Shown one piece after another: positions 9,001 to 17,410 of a DNA stretch of 64,000 nucleotides; position 1 is the first letter of the stretch; every line of letters starts with the position of its first letter. A program made the translations under genes and the position numbers. Source of the stretch: Synechococcales cyanobacterium CNB (GTDB lineage Bacteria; Planctomycetota; Phycisphaerae; Phycisphaerales; UBA1924); the NCBI GenBank assembly GCA_030263455.1, contig SZOZ01000002.1, positions 1 through 64,000 on the forward strand. The letters are read 5' to 3'. The notes under the pieces are model-generated. The model saw only the letters and a list, made by a program, of their open reading frames with translations. It did no database searches and had not been told where the DNA came from.

Positions 9001-9888
9001 GAGCTCGCCGATGCGCTCGACGATGGTTCGCCGGTGCGCGTCACGATCGAGACCATCAGGGACAGGGCGATCATCGACTTCACGGGCACGGCCGGCGTCC
9101 ACCCCGGCAACCTGAACGCTACCGAGGCGATCGTGCGCAGTGTTGTGGTCTACGTGCTGCGTGTCATGATTGACGAGCCGATGCCGCTCAACGAGGGGCT
9201 GCTGCGATCTGTAGAAGTGCGCGTGCCCGAGGGGATGCTCAACCCGCGCTTCGTCGCCGACCCGGCCTTGTGCCCGGGAGTGGCGGCCGGCAACGTCGAG
9301 ACGAGCCAGCGTCTCGCCGATCTGCTCGTGCGCGCCCTCGGCCTGTGCGCCGGAAGCCAGGCAACGATGAACAACGTCGCGTTCGGCGACGAGCAGGGCG
9401 GGTGCTACGAAACCATCGGCGGCGGCGCCGGCGCTGGGCCGGGCTTTGACGGCGCGTCCGCCGTCCACGTCCACATGACCAACACGCGCATCACGGACGC
9501 GGAAGTTCTCGAACGGCGCTACCCCGTGCGCGTGGTGCGCTTCGCCGTGCGCCGCGGGTCCGGCGGCGAAGGCCGATGGCGCGGCGGCGACGGCATCGTC
9601 CGTGAACTGGAGTTCCTCGCGCCCGCGCGCATCTCGATCAACGCACAACGGCGCACACGCGGCGCACCGGGCGCGCACGGCGCACGTGACGGCGCGCCGG
9701 GCAGGCAGATTCTCATCCGCGCCAACGGAAGTAAGGAGTCGCTAACAGGTCGCGTGCGAGTTGATGCCGAACTCGGAGATCGCTTGACGGTCGAGACTCC
9801 CGGGGGCGGAGGATGGGAGAAATCTCAACTGGAAAGAAAGTCGATTTCTGACCCCAGAACGCGGTTTTTCGGGGTTTCTCCGGGTTGA
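6079..9888 (+). CDS. 5-oxoprolinase / hydantoinase (fused HyuA-HyuB)
   Basis: 1269 residues, the size of eukaryotic-type ATP-dependent 5-oxoprolinase. The HyuA half starts with the actin-like phosphate loop DTGGTFTD (7-14), has RLGTTRATNALLER and a second phosphate motif LDMGGTSTD, and extends to ~740. The HyuB half (~745-1250) begins AELFINRLSSLAEEM and includes HPGFGGAHLPD and NNVAFGDEQGG. The expected reaction is ATP-dependent opening of 5-oxoproline to glutamate, or of a related hydantoin. The protein continues 20-odd residues past the usual 'PGGGGW' end, through a sequence that looks like an old terminator. Substrate not determinable from sequence. Confidence 0.92.
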   Translation: MWRVWIDTGGTFTDCLALGPAGEVRRAKALSAGVVRGRARERTGSSAARVECAWAEHDGRFAAGMTLRPVDGDGPAALVESFDPGRRVLAVRGEWPTWAEHGAAFELSAHEVAPLLAARMVTGTPAGSPLPRMEMRLGTTRATNALLERQGGRVALFITRGFGDLLFIGDQTRPDLFSLRIERPAPLCEAVVEVDERLDAQGRVLRRPDLDAVEREARRLAGLGVVSAAVALLHSWTNPAHERAVAEAVRRGGIQRVAASTDLSSRIKLLWRAETAVVDAYLAGAVEDYLDRVQRSLAGSRLLIMTSAGGLVRRERIRPKDMLLSGPAGGAVGAAEAARLAGFARSIALDMGGTSTDATRIDAAPARRFETRVGHARVVAPCVAVETVAAGGGSVCFAERGALRVGPESAGARPGPACYGAGGPLTLTDANLLLGRLDAARFAVPLDAAAAARRADQALAACGGVMSRDELLEGFIQIADERMADAVRRVSAREGYDPADYALVAFGGAGPQHACGIARRLGVRTVVVPADAGLLSAAGLGAARIERFAERTVLRSLDEDEAWLRGIETEVEREARAAVAREDVDPKDIRTLGAWLDLRFEGQDEAVEVEAGPGARARFEDRHRTLFGAAGTGRAVEVVAVRAAAAGSGGQIPNRFERRRGRADEMKRSGRVWAEGAWRECVVLERGGLAPGAALEGPALVTEQHCTTFVEPGWSLRVSDCGALVLTGENAGRTPAQAETVRAELFINRLSSLAEEMGERLRRSALSVNVKDRLDFSCAVVDAEGELVASAPHVPVHLGALGACVRAVRGVLGHDFAGQVAVSNHPGFGGAHLPDVTVMLAVHDGAGLPLGYVACRAHHAEIGGIAPGSMPADSRTLEEEGVVIAPTTIGALGAIDPAAVRAIFERGPRPSRDPSTNAADLLAQVEAVAYGAEGLRALSREFGSETALGFMRSLKFRAASRVRNALRRRPAGVVELADALDDGSPVRVTIETIRDRAIIDFTGTAGVHPGNLNATEAIVRSVVVYVLRVMIDEPMPLNEGLLRSVEVRVPEGMLNPRFVADPALCPGVAAGNVETSQRLADLLVRALGLCAGSQATMNNVAFGDEQGGCYETIGGGAGAGPGFDGASAVHVHMTNTRITDAEVLERRYPVRVVRFAVRRGSGGEGRWRGGDGIVRELEFLAPARISINAQRRTRGAPGAHGARDGAPGRQILIRANGSKESLTGRVRVDAELGDRLTVETPGGGGWEKSQLERKSISDPRTRFFGVSPG

Positions 9889-9914
9889 TCCACCCCTTTC
9901 GCCGACCATGATCC

Positions 9915-9945
9915 TTGACCGACCCCCCGGTGAAACGATTAATCT
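9915..9945 (+). promoter_or_regulatory. Candidate promoter for the PAS-LuxR regulator
   Basis: TTGACC at 9915-9920 is followed either by ATTAAT (9938-9943, 17-nt spacer) or TAATCT (9940-9945, 19-nt spacer). Being here, it argues against a start codon at 9908 and for the downstream ATG at 10040. Confidence 0.45.
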
Positions 9946-10039
9946 CCTCGTTGAGTCTGGTTCTCGTGCGGTGGGCCCCGGCGACGGACCGTCGGGCGTA
10001 CGGGAACCGGTCGAAACCCCGCAGAGGACCGAACCCATC

Positions 10040-10717
10040 ATGGTGACCACATCAACCCCGACCGGGTCTCCCCCGGCAGTCGGACACGAGGAGTACTCCC
10101 TCCAGCCGATCCATCCCGCGCCGGTCTGCTGGCAGGCGCTGGCCGAGGACACGGGCGTGTGCGTGCTTGTTCACGACACCGACGGCAAGATCGAGTTCGT
10201 GAACGGTGAAGCGGCACGCGTGCTCGGCGTAACGGCCGACGCCGTGCGCGGCCAACACCTCCGCGCCGTCATGCCGACCGAGGTCGCGGACGAACGGGTC
10301 CAGTACGCGCGCCGTGCCGTCGAGAGCGGCAAACCGCTCATCGTGGACGGGATGTTCGGCGGGCGGATGCGTCGCGCCCATGTGCGCCCCGTCCCCGGAG
10401 AGCATGGCGAGCCTGCCCGTGTCCTGATCGTCTGCCACCCCATCTCGGCGACGACCCCCGCCGAGCCCGGTGTCGAGCGCATCGAGGCCCGGCACAGCGA
10501 CGAGGGTCCGATCGGCTCGCTCACGCCCCGCGAGCGCGAGGTGCTCGCCCTCATCGGCCAGGGTCTATCCACCGCCGATATCGCCAAGAAACTCCACCGG
10601 AGCGTCAAGACTGTCGAGTGGCATCGGGTCTCGCTGGGGAACAAGCTCGGTGCGTCGAACCGTGTCGAGCTTGCGCGCATTGCCATCCGTGCCGGGCTGG
10701 CGTCGCTCGACGAGTGA
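10040..10717 (+). CDS. PAS-domain LuxR-type transcriptional regulator
   Basis: 225 residues from the ATG at 10040; an in-frame ATG at 9908 lies upstream of the candidate promoter. Residues ~35-130 form a PAS sensor domain (VCVLVHDTDGKIEFVNGEA). After a linker, residues ~162-222 are a classic LuxR/FixJ-type helix-turn-helix: LTPREREVLALIGQGLSTADIA, then KKLHRSVKTVEWHR and NKLGASNRVELA. There is no receiver domain, so the PAS domain probably senses a small ligand, redox or light directly. Targets are unknown. It stands alone between the oxoprolinase and a barrel-like gene. Confidence 0.88.
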   Translation: MVTTSTPTGSPPAVGHEEYSLQPIHPAPVCWQALAEDTGVCVLVHDTDGKIEFVNGEAARVLGVTADAVRGQHLRAVMPTEVADERVQYARRAVESGKPLIVDGMFGGRMRRAHVRPVPGEHGEPARVLIVCHPISATTPAEPGVERIEARHSDEGPIGSLTPREREVLALIGQGLSTADIAKKLHRSVKTVEWHRVSLGNKLGASNRVELARIAIRAGLASLDE

Positions 10718-10878
10718 GAGGTCGCTTCTCGCGCTGATCGCTTCGGGATGAGGGGGTCGCCGGATGTTTCCCCGGAGCCGTAACCGCGCGGCCGCGACGC
10801 TTGGTCTCAGCGGATGCTCTATTCTTCGAACGACGCCCGCGGCAACCGCGCCGCGAGGCGGCGGTAGAGGGCGGTGCG

Positions 10879-11640
10879 ATGGCTCACACCCGCGAGATCG
10901 CCACGCTGGTCGCCTCGCTCGCGCTGGCCGTTCCCGGCGCGGCGTTCGATCCTCCTGCCGAAGAGCCTGACGACCTCGATGCGCTGGCTTGGCTCCTCTC
11001 CGACATGATCGAATCGCCGGTTCTCGCTGTCGTGTTCTCGCCGGCCGCGTTCACGACGGAAACGGAATCGCACGATCCGTTCTCGGGCCTGACCATCACG
11101 GTGCCGGGGCACGCCGAGTCCATCGTCGCGGAGAACGGCGATCCGCCCTCGCGCCTGGACCTGCGGCTTGCCCCGGTCGTCGAGGCGAATGACGTGCACG
11201 ATGCCGATGCGCTCGTCATCGAACCACTCTCGTCCGATCGACTCGAGCATCGCGCCGCGGAAGTGCGCCTCGGCCCGCCGCTCGGCTTCGCTGCCGTGGG
11301 CCGTGAGGCGATGAGCCGGGGAGCAGCGGCCAGACTCGACCGCCGCATGACCGCCGGCTTCGGCAGCGACGCGGAGGAACTCACGCCGCTCTCCGAGGCC
11401 TTCACGGTCATGCAGTGGGACGTCGGCGAGTGGTTGCACCTGCGCGGCACGGGCGTCGGTCGCCGGCCGGACGAGGACGAACGCCGGTTCCTCGCCATCG
11501 GCGCGGAGGCGGGTGTTGACCTCTCCCACAACGCGGGCCTGCGCTTCGGGTACGAGTTCCTCCGCGCCGGCGCCGCCGATTCGATGGGGTCCGGTCTCGG
11601 CGCAGACACGCTCTTCGCCAGGCTCCAGCTGCGATTCTGA
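10879..11640 (+). CDS. Exported outer-membrane-like protein of unknown function
   Basis: 253 residues. The ATG at 10879 follows GAGGGCGG. The signal peptide (IATLVASLALAVPGAAF) is cleaved near residue 21. The C-terminus (GLRFGYEFLRAGAADSMGSG, ending RLQLRF) has alternating hydrophobics and a final Phe, the classic C-terminal strand of an outer-membrane protein. The middle is Asp/Glu/Ala-rich without a family I recognise. Related sequences might be restricted to Phycisphaerae. Confidence 0.7.
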   Translation: MAHTREIATLVASLALAVPGAAFDPPAEEPDDLDALAWLLSDMIESPVLAVVFSPAAFTTETESHDPFSGLTITVPGHAESIVAENGDPPSRLDLRLAPVVEANDVHDADALVIEPLSSDRLEHRAAEVRLGPPLGFAAVGREAMSRGAAARLDRRMTAGFGSDAEELTPLSEAFTVMQWDVGEWLHLRGTGVGRRPDEDERRFLAIGAEAGVDLSHNAGLRFGYEFLRAGAADSMGSGLGADTLFARLQLRF

Positions 11641-11710
11641 CCCGTGCGAGCGGCGCTCTTGGGCGGTAGACTTCCCGCACCGGCGATCACCGCATCGGGA
11701 GGAGCACCAC

Positions 11711-11971
11711 ATGGCCAAGAAGAAGGGCACGGGAGCGCAGGGCGGCGCGAAGCGATCGTCGAAGAAGAGGGCGGGCGTCAAGAAGCCCGGCTCGCCTCGA
11801 ACCCCCAGCCCCGGACCGCACCCCACCGGCCCGGTCGCCCGTCCCGAAGCTTCGCCGGACGCGCTCGCCGTTCGCAAGGAGCGGCGTCTCGAAGACACGA
11901 ACGTCAAGCGGGCGATGAGCCACGTCGCCTCGCGGACCCGCGCTCGCCAGGCCAAGCGGGACTCGAAGTGA
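11711..11971 (+). CDS. Small lysine/arginine-rich protein
   Basis: 86 residues from the ATG at 11711, with GGGAGGAG 7 nt upstream. The N-terminal third is Lys/Gly-rich (MAKKKGTGAQGGAKRSSKKR), the middle is Pro-rich, and the C-terminal third is a charged helix (RKERRLEDTNVKRAMSHVAS). Composition suggests nucleic-acid or ribosome binding, but I recognise no family. Its stop overlaps the GTG start of the next gene (GTGA), so the two are probably translated together. Confidence 0.7.
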   Translation: MAKKKGTGAQGGAKRSSKKRAGVKKPGSPRTPSPGPHPTGPVARPEASPDALAVRKERRLEDTNVKRAMSHVASRTRARQAKRDSK

Positions 11972-12429
11972 GCAAGATGGGAGGCTACGAGTCGAGGATC
12001 GCCTACGAGGCCAGTCGCATCCGTGCGGCCGCGGTGTACTGCTCCGATGGCCGCGTCGGCGAGCACTTCGACGACTTCCTCCAGAATGGGCTGGGCCTGC
12101 CCCGGTACGACCGCGTCGCGCTCCCCGGCGGTCCGGCGTGCCTTGCGGGGCACCCGCAGGCGCACCTCGAGGAACAGGGCGTCGTGGACGAACTGCGGTT
12201 CCTCGTCGAGGTGCACGGGCTGAAGCGCATCGTGCTCATTGCGCATCAGGGTTGCGCGTTCTACGGCACGCGCCTCTCGCTCGGCGAGCCGCGCCTTGAA
12301 CTCGTGCAGCGGGCGGACCTCGTCCGCGCCGCCGCCTTCGTGCACCGAGTCACCGGCGTCGAGCGGATCGAGGGCTACTTCGCCCGACTCGTCGAGGGCC
12401 GGGTGCGGTTCGAGACGGTCGAGGTCTGA
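11968..12429 (+). CDS. Beta-carbonic-anhydrase-like zinc protein
   Basis: 153 residues, GTG start overlapping the previous stop by 4 nt (ATG at 11977 is the alternative). It contains CSDGR (C25, D27, R29) and, about 65 residues later, HQGC (H93, C96). These match the zinc ligands and Asp-Arg dyad of beta-carbonic anhydrases (C-x-D-x-R ... H-x-x-C), with the usual hydrophobic strand before the His (LKRIVLIAH). It is shorter than true beta-CAs (~200 residues) and has ALPGGPA where they have RNAGN. A divergent paralogous family is likely; CO2 hydration is not assured. Cytoplasmic. Confidence 0.75.
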   Translation: MSKMGGYESRIAYEASRIRAAAVYCSDGRVGEHFDDFLQNGLGLPRYDRVALPGGPACLAGHPQAHLEEQGVVDELRFLVEVHGLKRIVLIAHQGCAFYGTRLSLGEPRLELVQRADLVRAAAFVHRVTGVERIEGYFARLVEGRVRFETVEV

Positions 12430-12455
12430 CGCGCGTCGCCGCCCCGTGAACAGGC

Positions 12456-12490
12456 AAGAAAAGCGACGCCCGGTCCCCTCGGACCGGGCG
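12456..12490 (-). terminator. Intrinsic terminator of the dockerin gene 12527-13444
   Basis: A perfect 10-bp stem, CGCCCGGTCC with GGACCGGGCG and a 4-nt loop, lies between converging genes. Read on the minus strand it is followed by TCGCTTTTCTT. Confidence 0.75.
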
Positions 12491-12526
12491 CCGTGCGTCC
12501 AGGCCGGATTGCTCCGTCGTCACGCC

Positions 12527-13444
12527 TCACGGGCAGGGCGGGTTGTTGTAGAGGTTGAGGAAGCAGAGGACGTCGAGCGAGTTGATGACGGTGTCGCCGT
12601 TGCAGTCCGCGGCGGGGTTCTGCGAGGTGTAGTTGTTCAGGAAGCAGAGCACGTCGAGCGAGTTAATGACGGTGTCGCCGTTGCAGTCGACGTAGCAGTC
12701 GGCGTCGGGGAGGATCTCCGCGCTGATCCAGTTCGTCGCCGGCATGCCGGGCAGGTCGATCGTCGAGAGCAGAACGCCCGACTTGGAGAACTGGTAGGCG
12801 TCCACCGTGCCCCCGTTGAACGCGCCGGTGACCCACAGCGTGTCGTCGGCGGGGTCCCAAGCCAGCCCGTAGCCCGCGCCGCTGATGAACGAGAGCGAGA
12901 TGTGCTGGAGCAGGTTCCCGCTCAGGTCGTACTGCATCAGGCTGGTCAGCCCGCCGACGTTGCCGGCGATCCAGAGCGTGTTCGTGTTCCCGTCGTAGGC
13001 GATCCCGGACGAGCGATCGACGGGGACGAAGAGAACGGAGACGTTGTTCCAGTTCGCGTCGCCGCGGACGACCGCGAAGTTGGTGTTGAAGTCGTTGTGC
13101 GCGATGCCGTAGTTGAACGTGCCGTCGGTCGTGCCGTCGTAGACGTCCACGTAGGCGGGGTTGTTGTAGGGTCCGCCGCCGAGCGGGGCGCCGTTCAGGT
13201 CGTACTCGCGACCGTTCTCGCCTGGGTTGCGCCCGAGCACCCTGATGGTCGAGTGAATCGCCAGGGCTGTCTCTCGGAACGCACCGCTGTTCGTGAACTG
13301 ACCGATGACCTGGCCGTTCTGCACGATGACCGCCTGGTTCGTATCGTACGAGAACATGTAGAGCGGGCTTGCCTGCCCCGCCGCGAGGCCAGCTGTCGCA
13401 CACAAGAGGACAGCGGCAGCGATGACCGAACACTTCTTCGACAT
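12527..13444 (-). CDS. Exported beta-propeller-like protein with GC-type dockerin
   Basis: 305 residues. The start ATG at 13444 is behind GAGGAGAGA; a longer frame lacks a site. Signal peptide ~23 residues (VIAAAVLLCATAGLAAGQ). The body has propeller-like strands (LYMFSYDTNQAVIV, LWIAGNVGGLTSLMQYDLSG, LWVTGAFNGG). The C-terminus has two almost identical dockerin loops, each DCNGDTVINSLDVLCFLN, with Cys residues that may pair. It is probably secreted and anchored like the other dockerin proteins here. Function unknown. Confidence 0.85.
   Translation of the reverse strand: MSKKCSVIAAAVLLCATAGLAAGQASPLYMFSYDTNQAVIVQNGQVIGQFTNSGAFRETALAIHSTIRVLGRNPGENGREYDLNGAPLGGGPYNNPAYVDVYDGTTDGTFNYGIAHNDFNTNFAVVRGDANWNNVSVLFVPVDRSSGIAYDGNTNTLWIAGNVGGLTSLMQYDLSGNLLQHISLSFISGAGYGLAWDPADDTLWVTGAFNGGTVDAYQFSKSGVLLSTIDLPGMPATNWISAEILPDADCYVDCNGDTVINSLDVLCFLNNYTSQNPAADCNGDTVINSLDVLCFLNLYNNPPCP
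12551..12688. repeat. Tandem dockerin-encoding DNA repeat
   Basis: Two ~57-bp units (12551-12607 and 12631-12688) that are nearly identical through the stretch encoding DCNGDTVINSLDVLCFLN. The high DNA identity suggests recent duplication or gene conversion of the dockerin module. Confidence 0.7.
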
Positions 13445-13613
13445 GTGATCTCTCCTCGTTTCGTTGCTCGGGGAGCGAGCGACAGATCCTGCAGACGACA
13501 CCGAGCCGCCCGCGCCGCGGCCCCCGTGGTCAGTGTACCGAGCAGCCGCGGCGCGCCGGCCGCGATCTCACAAAATCAGCCTCGCCGACCGCACCACAAC
13601 GCCCCGCTCCGTG

Positions 13614-14135
13614 TCACGGCCGATCCGCGGCACGAACGAACGTCGAACGCTCACGATTCTTGACGACGCCCGGGAATCGGAGGGCGCGCCCGTGCGCGAC
13701 ACAATAGACCCCCGGCGGGAGGACACCGACCGCGAAGAGCGCTTCGGTCAGGTTCTGCAGCGCGTCCGACCGCTTCATCTCGAAGGGGCGCATCGCGCCC
13801 GTGATGACGACCGGAACACGGGGGACGCCGAGCGCGGCGTGCAGCGCCTCGCCGGTGTGCTCGAGCGTGTCGGTACCATGGAGAACGACCACGCCCGAGA
13901 CATCGCGGGACGCCAGAGCGTCCTTCACGGCGGCGACGATGCGGGCGCGGTCGGCATCGCCCATGAGCAGGCTGTCCTTGCTCATGAGTTCGACGATGCG
14001 GGTGTCGGTCTCTTCGAGACGGATGCGGCGGAGCATGCGCCGGAGGATCGAGCCGCGGTTCTCGAGCGATCCGGTGCGCTCGTCGAAGGTCTTCTCGATG
14101 GTGCCGCCCGTGGTGATGACGGTGATCGTGCGCAT
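13614..14135 (-). CDS. Single-domain asparaginase-like protein
   Basis: 173 residues from the ATG at 14135. It carries the N-terminal catalytic domain of type I/II asparaginases: TTGGTIEK at 8-15 (first catalytic Thr) and HGTDTLEHT near 89-97 (second Thr-Asp pair), then VVITGAMRPFEMKRSDA (catalytic Lys region). Full asparaginases are ~320-340 residues with a second Rossmann-like domain, which is absent. Short one-domain members exist in bacteria and their substrate is uncertain. It starts 16 nt after the kinase stop, so the two are probably one operon. Confidence 0.8.
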   Translation of the reverse strand: MRTITVITTGGTIEKTFDERTGSLENRGSILRRMLRRIRLEETDTRIVELMSKDSLLMGDADRARIVAAVKDALASRDVSGVVVLHGTDTLEHTGEALHAALGVPRVPVVITGAMRPFEMKRSDALQNLTEALFAVGVLPPGVYCVAHGRALRFPGVVKNRERSTFVRAADRP

Positions 14136-14151
14136 GGTGAACGAAGCCGCT

Positions 14152-17100
14152 TCAGTTGGGGGCGAGCAGACGCTCGATCTCGCGGTGGAACCCGAGGACG
14201 ATGTGGAGCGCGTCGGCGGAGGCGTCGGCGCGTCCGTCCCTGATCGCGACGATGGAACGGCCGTCCGGCGCGACGTCCCACGCTGGGACGCCGTCCGCGC
14301 CCACCCGGTGCACGCCCCGGTACACCGTGTCCGCGACGCCGACGAGCGGATGCCCGTTCTCGAACAGAACGTGGACGCGCTTGATCGTGTCGCGGTCCCG
14401 GTACAGCACCTCAGCGGACGCCTCGCTCCAGGCGGCGCCGTTCCAGAGCGGCTCTTCGCCATATCCCTGCGAGACATCCACGACGGTTCGTTCATCGGGA
14501 TAGCCACGAAGATAGACGCGCGGCGTGCCGCTCTCGTTCGAGACGTACAGCAGCCACCGCCCGTCGGGCGAGAACACGGGCGAGTGCTCATCGGCGGGCG
14601 TCGCGAGCAGCGCCGTGCGCTGCCCTGAGGCGATGCGCACGATGTCGCGCCCCGTGGCCGCCTGCGTCTCGACCGCGACGAGCTCCGAGGACTGACTCGG
14701 ACGCCACGAGGACGCCGCGATCGGGCGGTCGGTGCTGTATTCCTCGCGGGGCTGCGCGGCCCCATCCATCGGGATGGTCGTGAACGCCCACTTGTTCCCC
14801 ACGCTCAGCGTCGCGGTCACCGCCGAGCCGTCGGGCTTGAACGTCAATGCCACGGGACGACCGAGCAGCGGGTTACGGACCAGGGGCTGGGGTTCGGGCG
14901 CGGCGGGCGAGTACGCCCACACGCCGCCGTCCTGGCCCGAAGCGAACACGATCCTCGACGGGTCGCGCGGGTCGAAGCGCGGAGAGGCCTGGACGAGTTC
15001 GGACGTGAGCACGTCCTTCGCTTCGCCGGCCGCCCGATCGATCGGCACGCGGACCAGCGTGTTCGAGGCCTGCGCGAGCGAGCCGGGGATCAGCGCGAGC
15101 GTCCCGCCGCGCGAGACGGCGAACTCGCCCGAGGCACGGCCGGAGGACGACAGGATGCGCTGGTTCACGAAGACGGGCGCACCGGCAACAGCGAGACGAT
15201 CAGCGTCAAACTTCACCGCGTACAGCGAGTCGCCGCGCGCACACAGCAGGTAGCCGTCGGTGTACCTTGGCGCGGTGTACCCCTCCAGGACTCTGACAGG
15301 CTGCGCCCCCTCGTTCAGCGCGAGTGCGTAGATCGTCGCACCCGGCTGTCCCTCGCCGGTCAACGCCGCGTAGACGATCGACTTCCCACCCGGCAGCACG
15401 TGCGGCCAGGCGTGGGCGACCTCTCCCCGTGCCCGATCGGGCACGGTCAGCGGCGAGGGTGACCCGCCGGACGCGGGAACTCGGAACAGCCCGGGCGTGC
15501 TCGATCCCACGGCGGCGAAGATGATCTCGTTGTCGCTCACCCACGCCGCGCCGGCGACGTCGTCGGAGACCGAGGCGACGTCCTGCACGAACCGCTGCGC
15601 GCCGGTCAGGCCGACGCGGCGCAGGCGGCCAGGCGTAAAGAAACCGACCGACGAGCCGTCGGGCGCGAAAAAGGGCATGCGCCCGTCGTCCGTGTCCGCG
15701 ATCGGCTCGGCATCGACAGAGTCCAGACGCCGCAGGTACAGGCGAGCGCCAGCCGCATCCCTCGCGCGGAACACCAGCAGGCTGCCGTCCGGCGAGATCG
15801 CGACCGCGCCGGCTCCGTCGGGCGCGTCGTACTTCCCCTGCACGGGCGGAGCGAGCGCGAAGCGAGCGAGCGGAGCGCTGATCGCCGACGTCGCCTGGCC
15901 CGTCGGCCCCCCCTTGAGCACGACGGCCAGCAGCGTGGCCGCAAGCGCGAGCGCAACCCCCGCGACGATCCACGGCAACTGCGCGAGCCACGGCGAAGCC
16001 TGCGCTTCCTCTACCTGGATCGCGCGCACCTCAGAGGGCACGTCAACGTGCGACCCCGAGAGCGCCCCGTAGGCATCGTGGAGCTCGATGCGCGCGTCTC
16101 CCAGGTCGCGGAGTCTCCGTTTCGGATCCTTCTGGAGGCACTTGCGGAGCACCTCCCGCACGCGGCCCGGCGTGTCCACGGGCAGGGCCGACCAGTCCGG
16201 CTCGGAGCGCAGGATGAGCGCGATCGTGTCCGAGATCGTGTCGGCACGAAACGGCGGCGCGCCGCAGAGCGTCTCGTAGAGCACGCACCCGAAACTCCAG
16301 ACGTCCGTGCGCTTGTCGAGCGTGCGGCCGCGGGCCTGCTCGGGACTCATGTACGCTGCCGTGCCGAGGATGACGCCCTCCTGCGTGTTCTCGAGCGACC
16401 CGGTCTGCAACGCCTCGGAACCGCCGACCGTGCCGCTGTCGTGCGAGGATTTCGCCAGGCCGAAGTCGAGCACCTTGACAAGCCCGTCCGGCGTGATCTT
16501 GACGTTCCCCGGCTTCAGGTCGCGGTGGATCACGCCCCGCTCGTGGGCAGCCTCAAGCCCCTCGGCGATCTGGGCGCAGACGTGGACGGCGTCGTCCACG
16601 CTCAGCGGCCCGTTGGCAAGCCGCTCCGAGAGCGTGTCGCCCGGCACGAACTCCATGACGATGTAGTGATGGCCCTCGTGCTCCTCGAGGCCGTAGATGC
16701 CCGCAATGTTCGGATGATTGAGCGACGCGAGCAGTTGCGCCTCGCGTCGGAAGCGGGCCGCACGCTCGGGGTGCTGGGCGAAGACGTCGGGCAGCACCTT
16801 GATCGCGACGCGACGGTTGAGGCGAGTGTCCTTGGCAAGGTAGACGACGCCCATGCCCCCCCGTCCGAGTTCTCGCTCGATCGGATAGGGGCCGATGTTC
16901 TTGCCGGCGGTGATGCGCTGCCCGCCGAAGGAACTCTGCCACGGCGCGATCGTCGCGGCTTCGCCGCGGTCCGGATCCGAGCCGAGTGCGCCGGACGATC
17001 CGGGAGGTGGACGATCCCACGAGTCGGTGACGGGCCGCTGCTGCGGACTTCGCGCCGCCCACGAACCCGGTCGACCCGTGCCGGAGTCGTGAGCGGGTGG

Positions 17101-17292
17101 TGGCGGCGTATCGGGGCGGGCCGCGGGAGGCGGGGTCTGACTGCCCGTGGCGGCTGCGGCGGGAAACTCGCCCGGCGCGAGCGTCGGCTGATCCGCGAAG
17201 CCCGGCGACCGGGATGACGGGGGCTTTCGACCAGCGTTGCCGCCGGTCGCTTCGCCGCTGCCTTGAGGGTGCTGCTGCTCGCCGGACGCCAT
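14152..17292 (-). CDS. Membrane Ser/Thr protein kinase with C-terminal WD40-like (PD40) propeller
   Basis: 1046 residues. 1-130: Pro/Gly-rich disordered region. ~135-410: Hanks-type kinase with GRGGMG loop (143-148), AIKVL (K165), HRDLKPGN (H256-D258), DFG (276-278), and MSPEQ in the activation segment. ~440-460: one transmembrane helix (WIVAGVALALAATLLAVVL). ~470-1046: repeated VSPDGRWLLYVS-like PD40/TolB blades, e.g. AISPDGSLLVF, FSPDGRWLLY. Topology: cytoplasmic kinase, external propeller sensor. All catalytic residues are present, so an active eukaryote-like kinase is expected. The asparaginase gene follows 16 nt downstream. Confidence 0.93.
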   Translation of the reverse strand: MASGEQQHPQGSGEATGGNAGRKPPSSRSPGFADQPTLAPGEFPAAAATGSQTPPPAARPDTPPPPAHDSGTGRPGSWAARSPQQRPVTDSWDRPPPGSSGALGSDPDRGEAATIAPWQSSFGGQRITAGKNIGPYPIERELGRGGMGVVYLAKDTRLNRRVAIKVLPDVFAQHPERAARFRREAQLLASLNHPNIAGIYGLEEHEGHHYIVMEFVPGDTLSERLANGPLSVDDAVHVCAQIAEGLEAAHERGVIHRDLKPGNVKITPDGLVKVLDFGLAKSSHDSGTVGGSEALQTGSLENTQEGVILGTAAYMSPEQARGRTLDKRTDVWSFGCVLYETLCGAPPFRADTISDTIALILRSEPDWSALPVDTPGRVREVLRKCLQKDPKRRLRDLGDARIELHDAYGALSGSHVDVPSEVRAIQVEEAQASPWLAQLPWIVAGVALALAATLLAVVLKGGPTGQATSAISAPLARFALAPPVQGKYDAPDGAGAVAISPDGSLLVFRARDAAGARLYLRRLDSVDAEPIADTDDGRMPFFAPDGSSVGFFTPGRLRRVGLTGAQRFVQDVASVSDDVAGAAWVSDNEIIFAAVGSSTPGLFRVPASGGSPSPLTVPDRARGEVAHAWPHVLPGGKSIVYAALTGEGQPGATIYALALNEGAQPVRVLEGYTAPRYTDGYLLCARGDSLYAVKFDADRLAVAGAPVFVNQRILSSSGRASGEFAVSRGGTLALIPGSLAQASNTLVRVPIDRAAGEAKDVLTSELVQASPRFDPRDPSRIVFASGQDGGVWAYSPAAPEPQPLVRNPLLGRPVALTFKPDGSAVTATLSVGNKWAFTTIPMDGAAQPREEYSTDRPIAASSWRPSQSSELVAVETQAATGRDIVRIASGQRTALLATPADEHSPVFSPDGRWLLYVSNESGTPRVYLRGYPDERTVVDVSQGYGEEPLWNGAAWSEASAEVLYRDRDTIKRVHVLFENGHPLVGVADTVYRGVHRVGADGVPAWDVAPDGRSIVAIRDGRADASADALHIVLGFHREIERLLAPN

Positions 17293-17410
17293 CCATCGCC
17301 CCCTGACGGTCTGGATGCAAGCCTAGCAGATCGCCGGGGCTGGGTCGCGGTTCATTCCCCGACGAGGCGGTAATCTTCGGACGGGCAGGACATGTTCCGG
17401 AGGCGCGGGA

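Noticed and set aside
6871-9678. 935-codon antisense frame inside the oxoprolinase gene
   Set aside because: Arg/His/Ala-rich translation without motifs; the oxoprolinase on the plus strand is conserved throughout.
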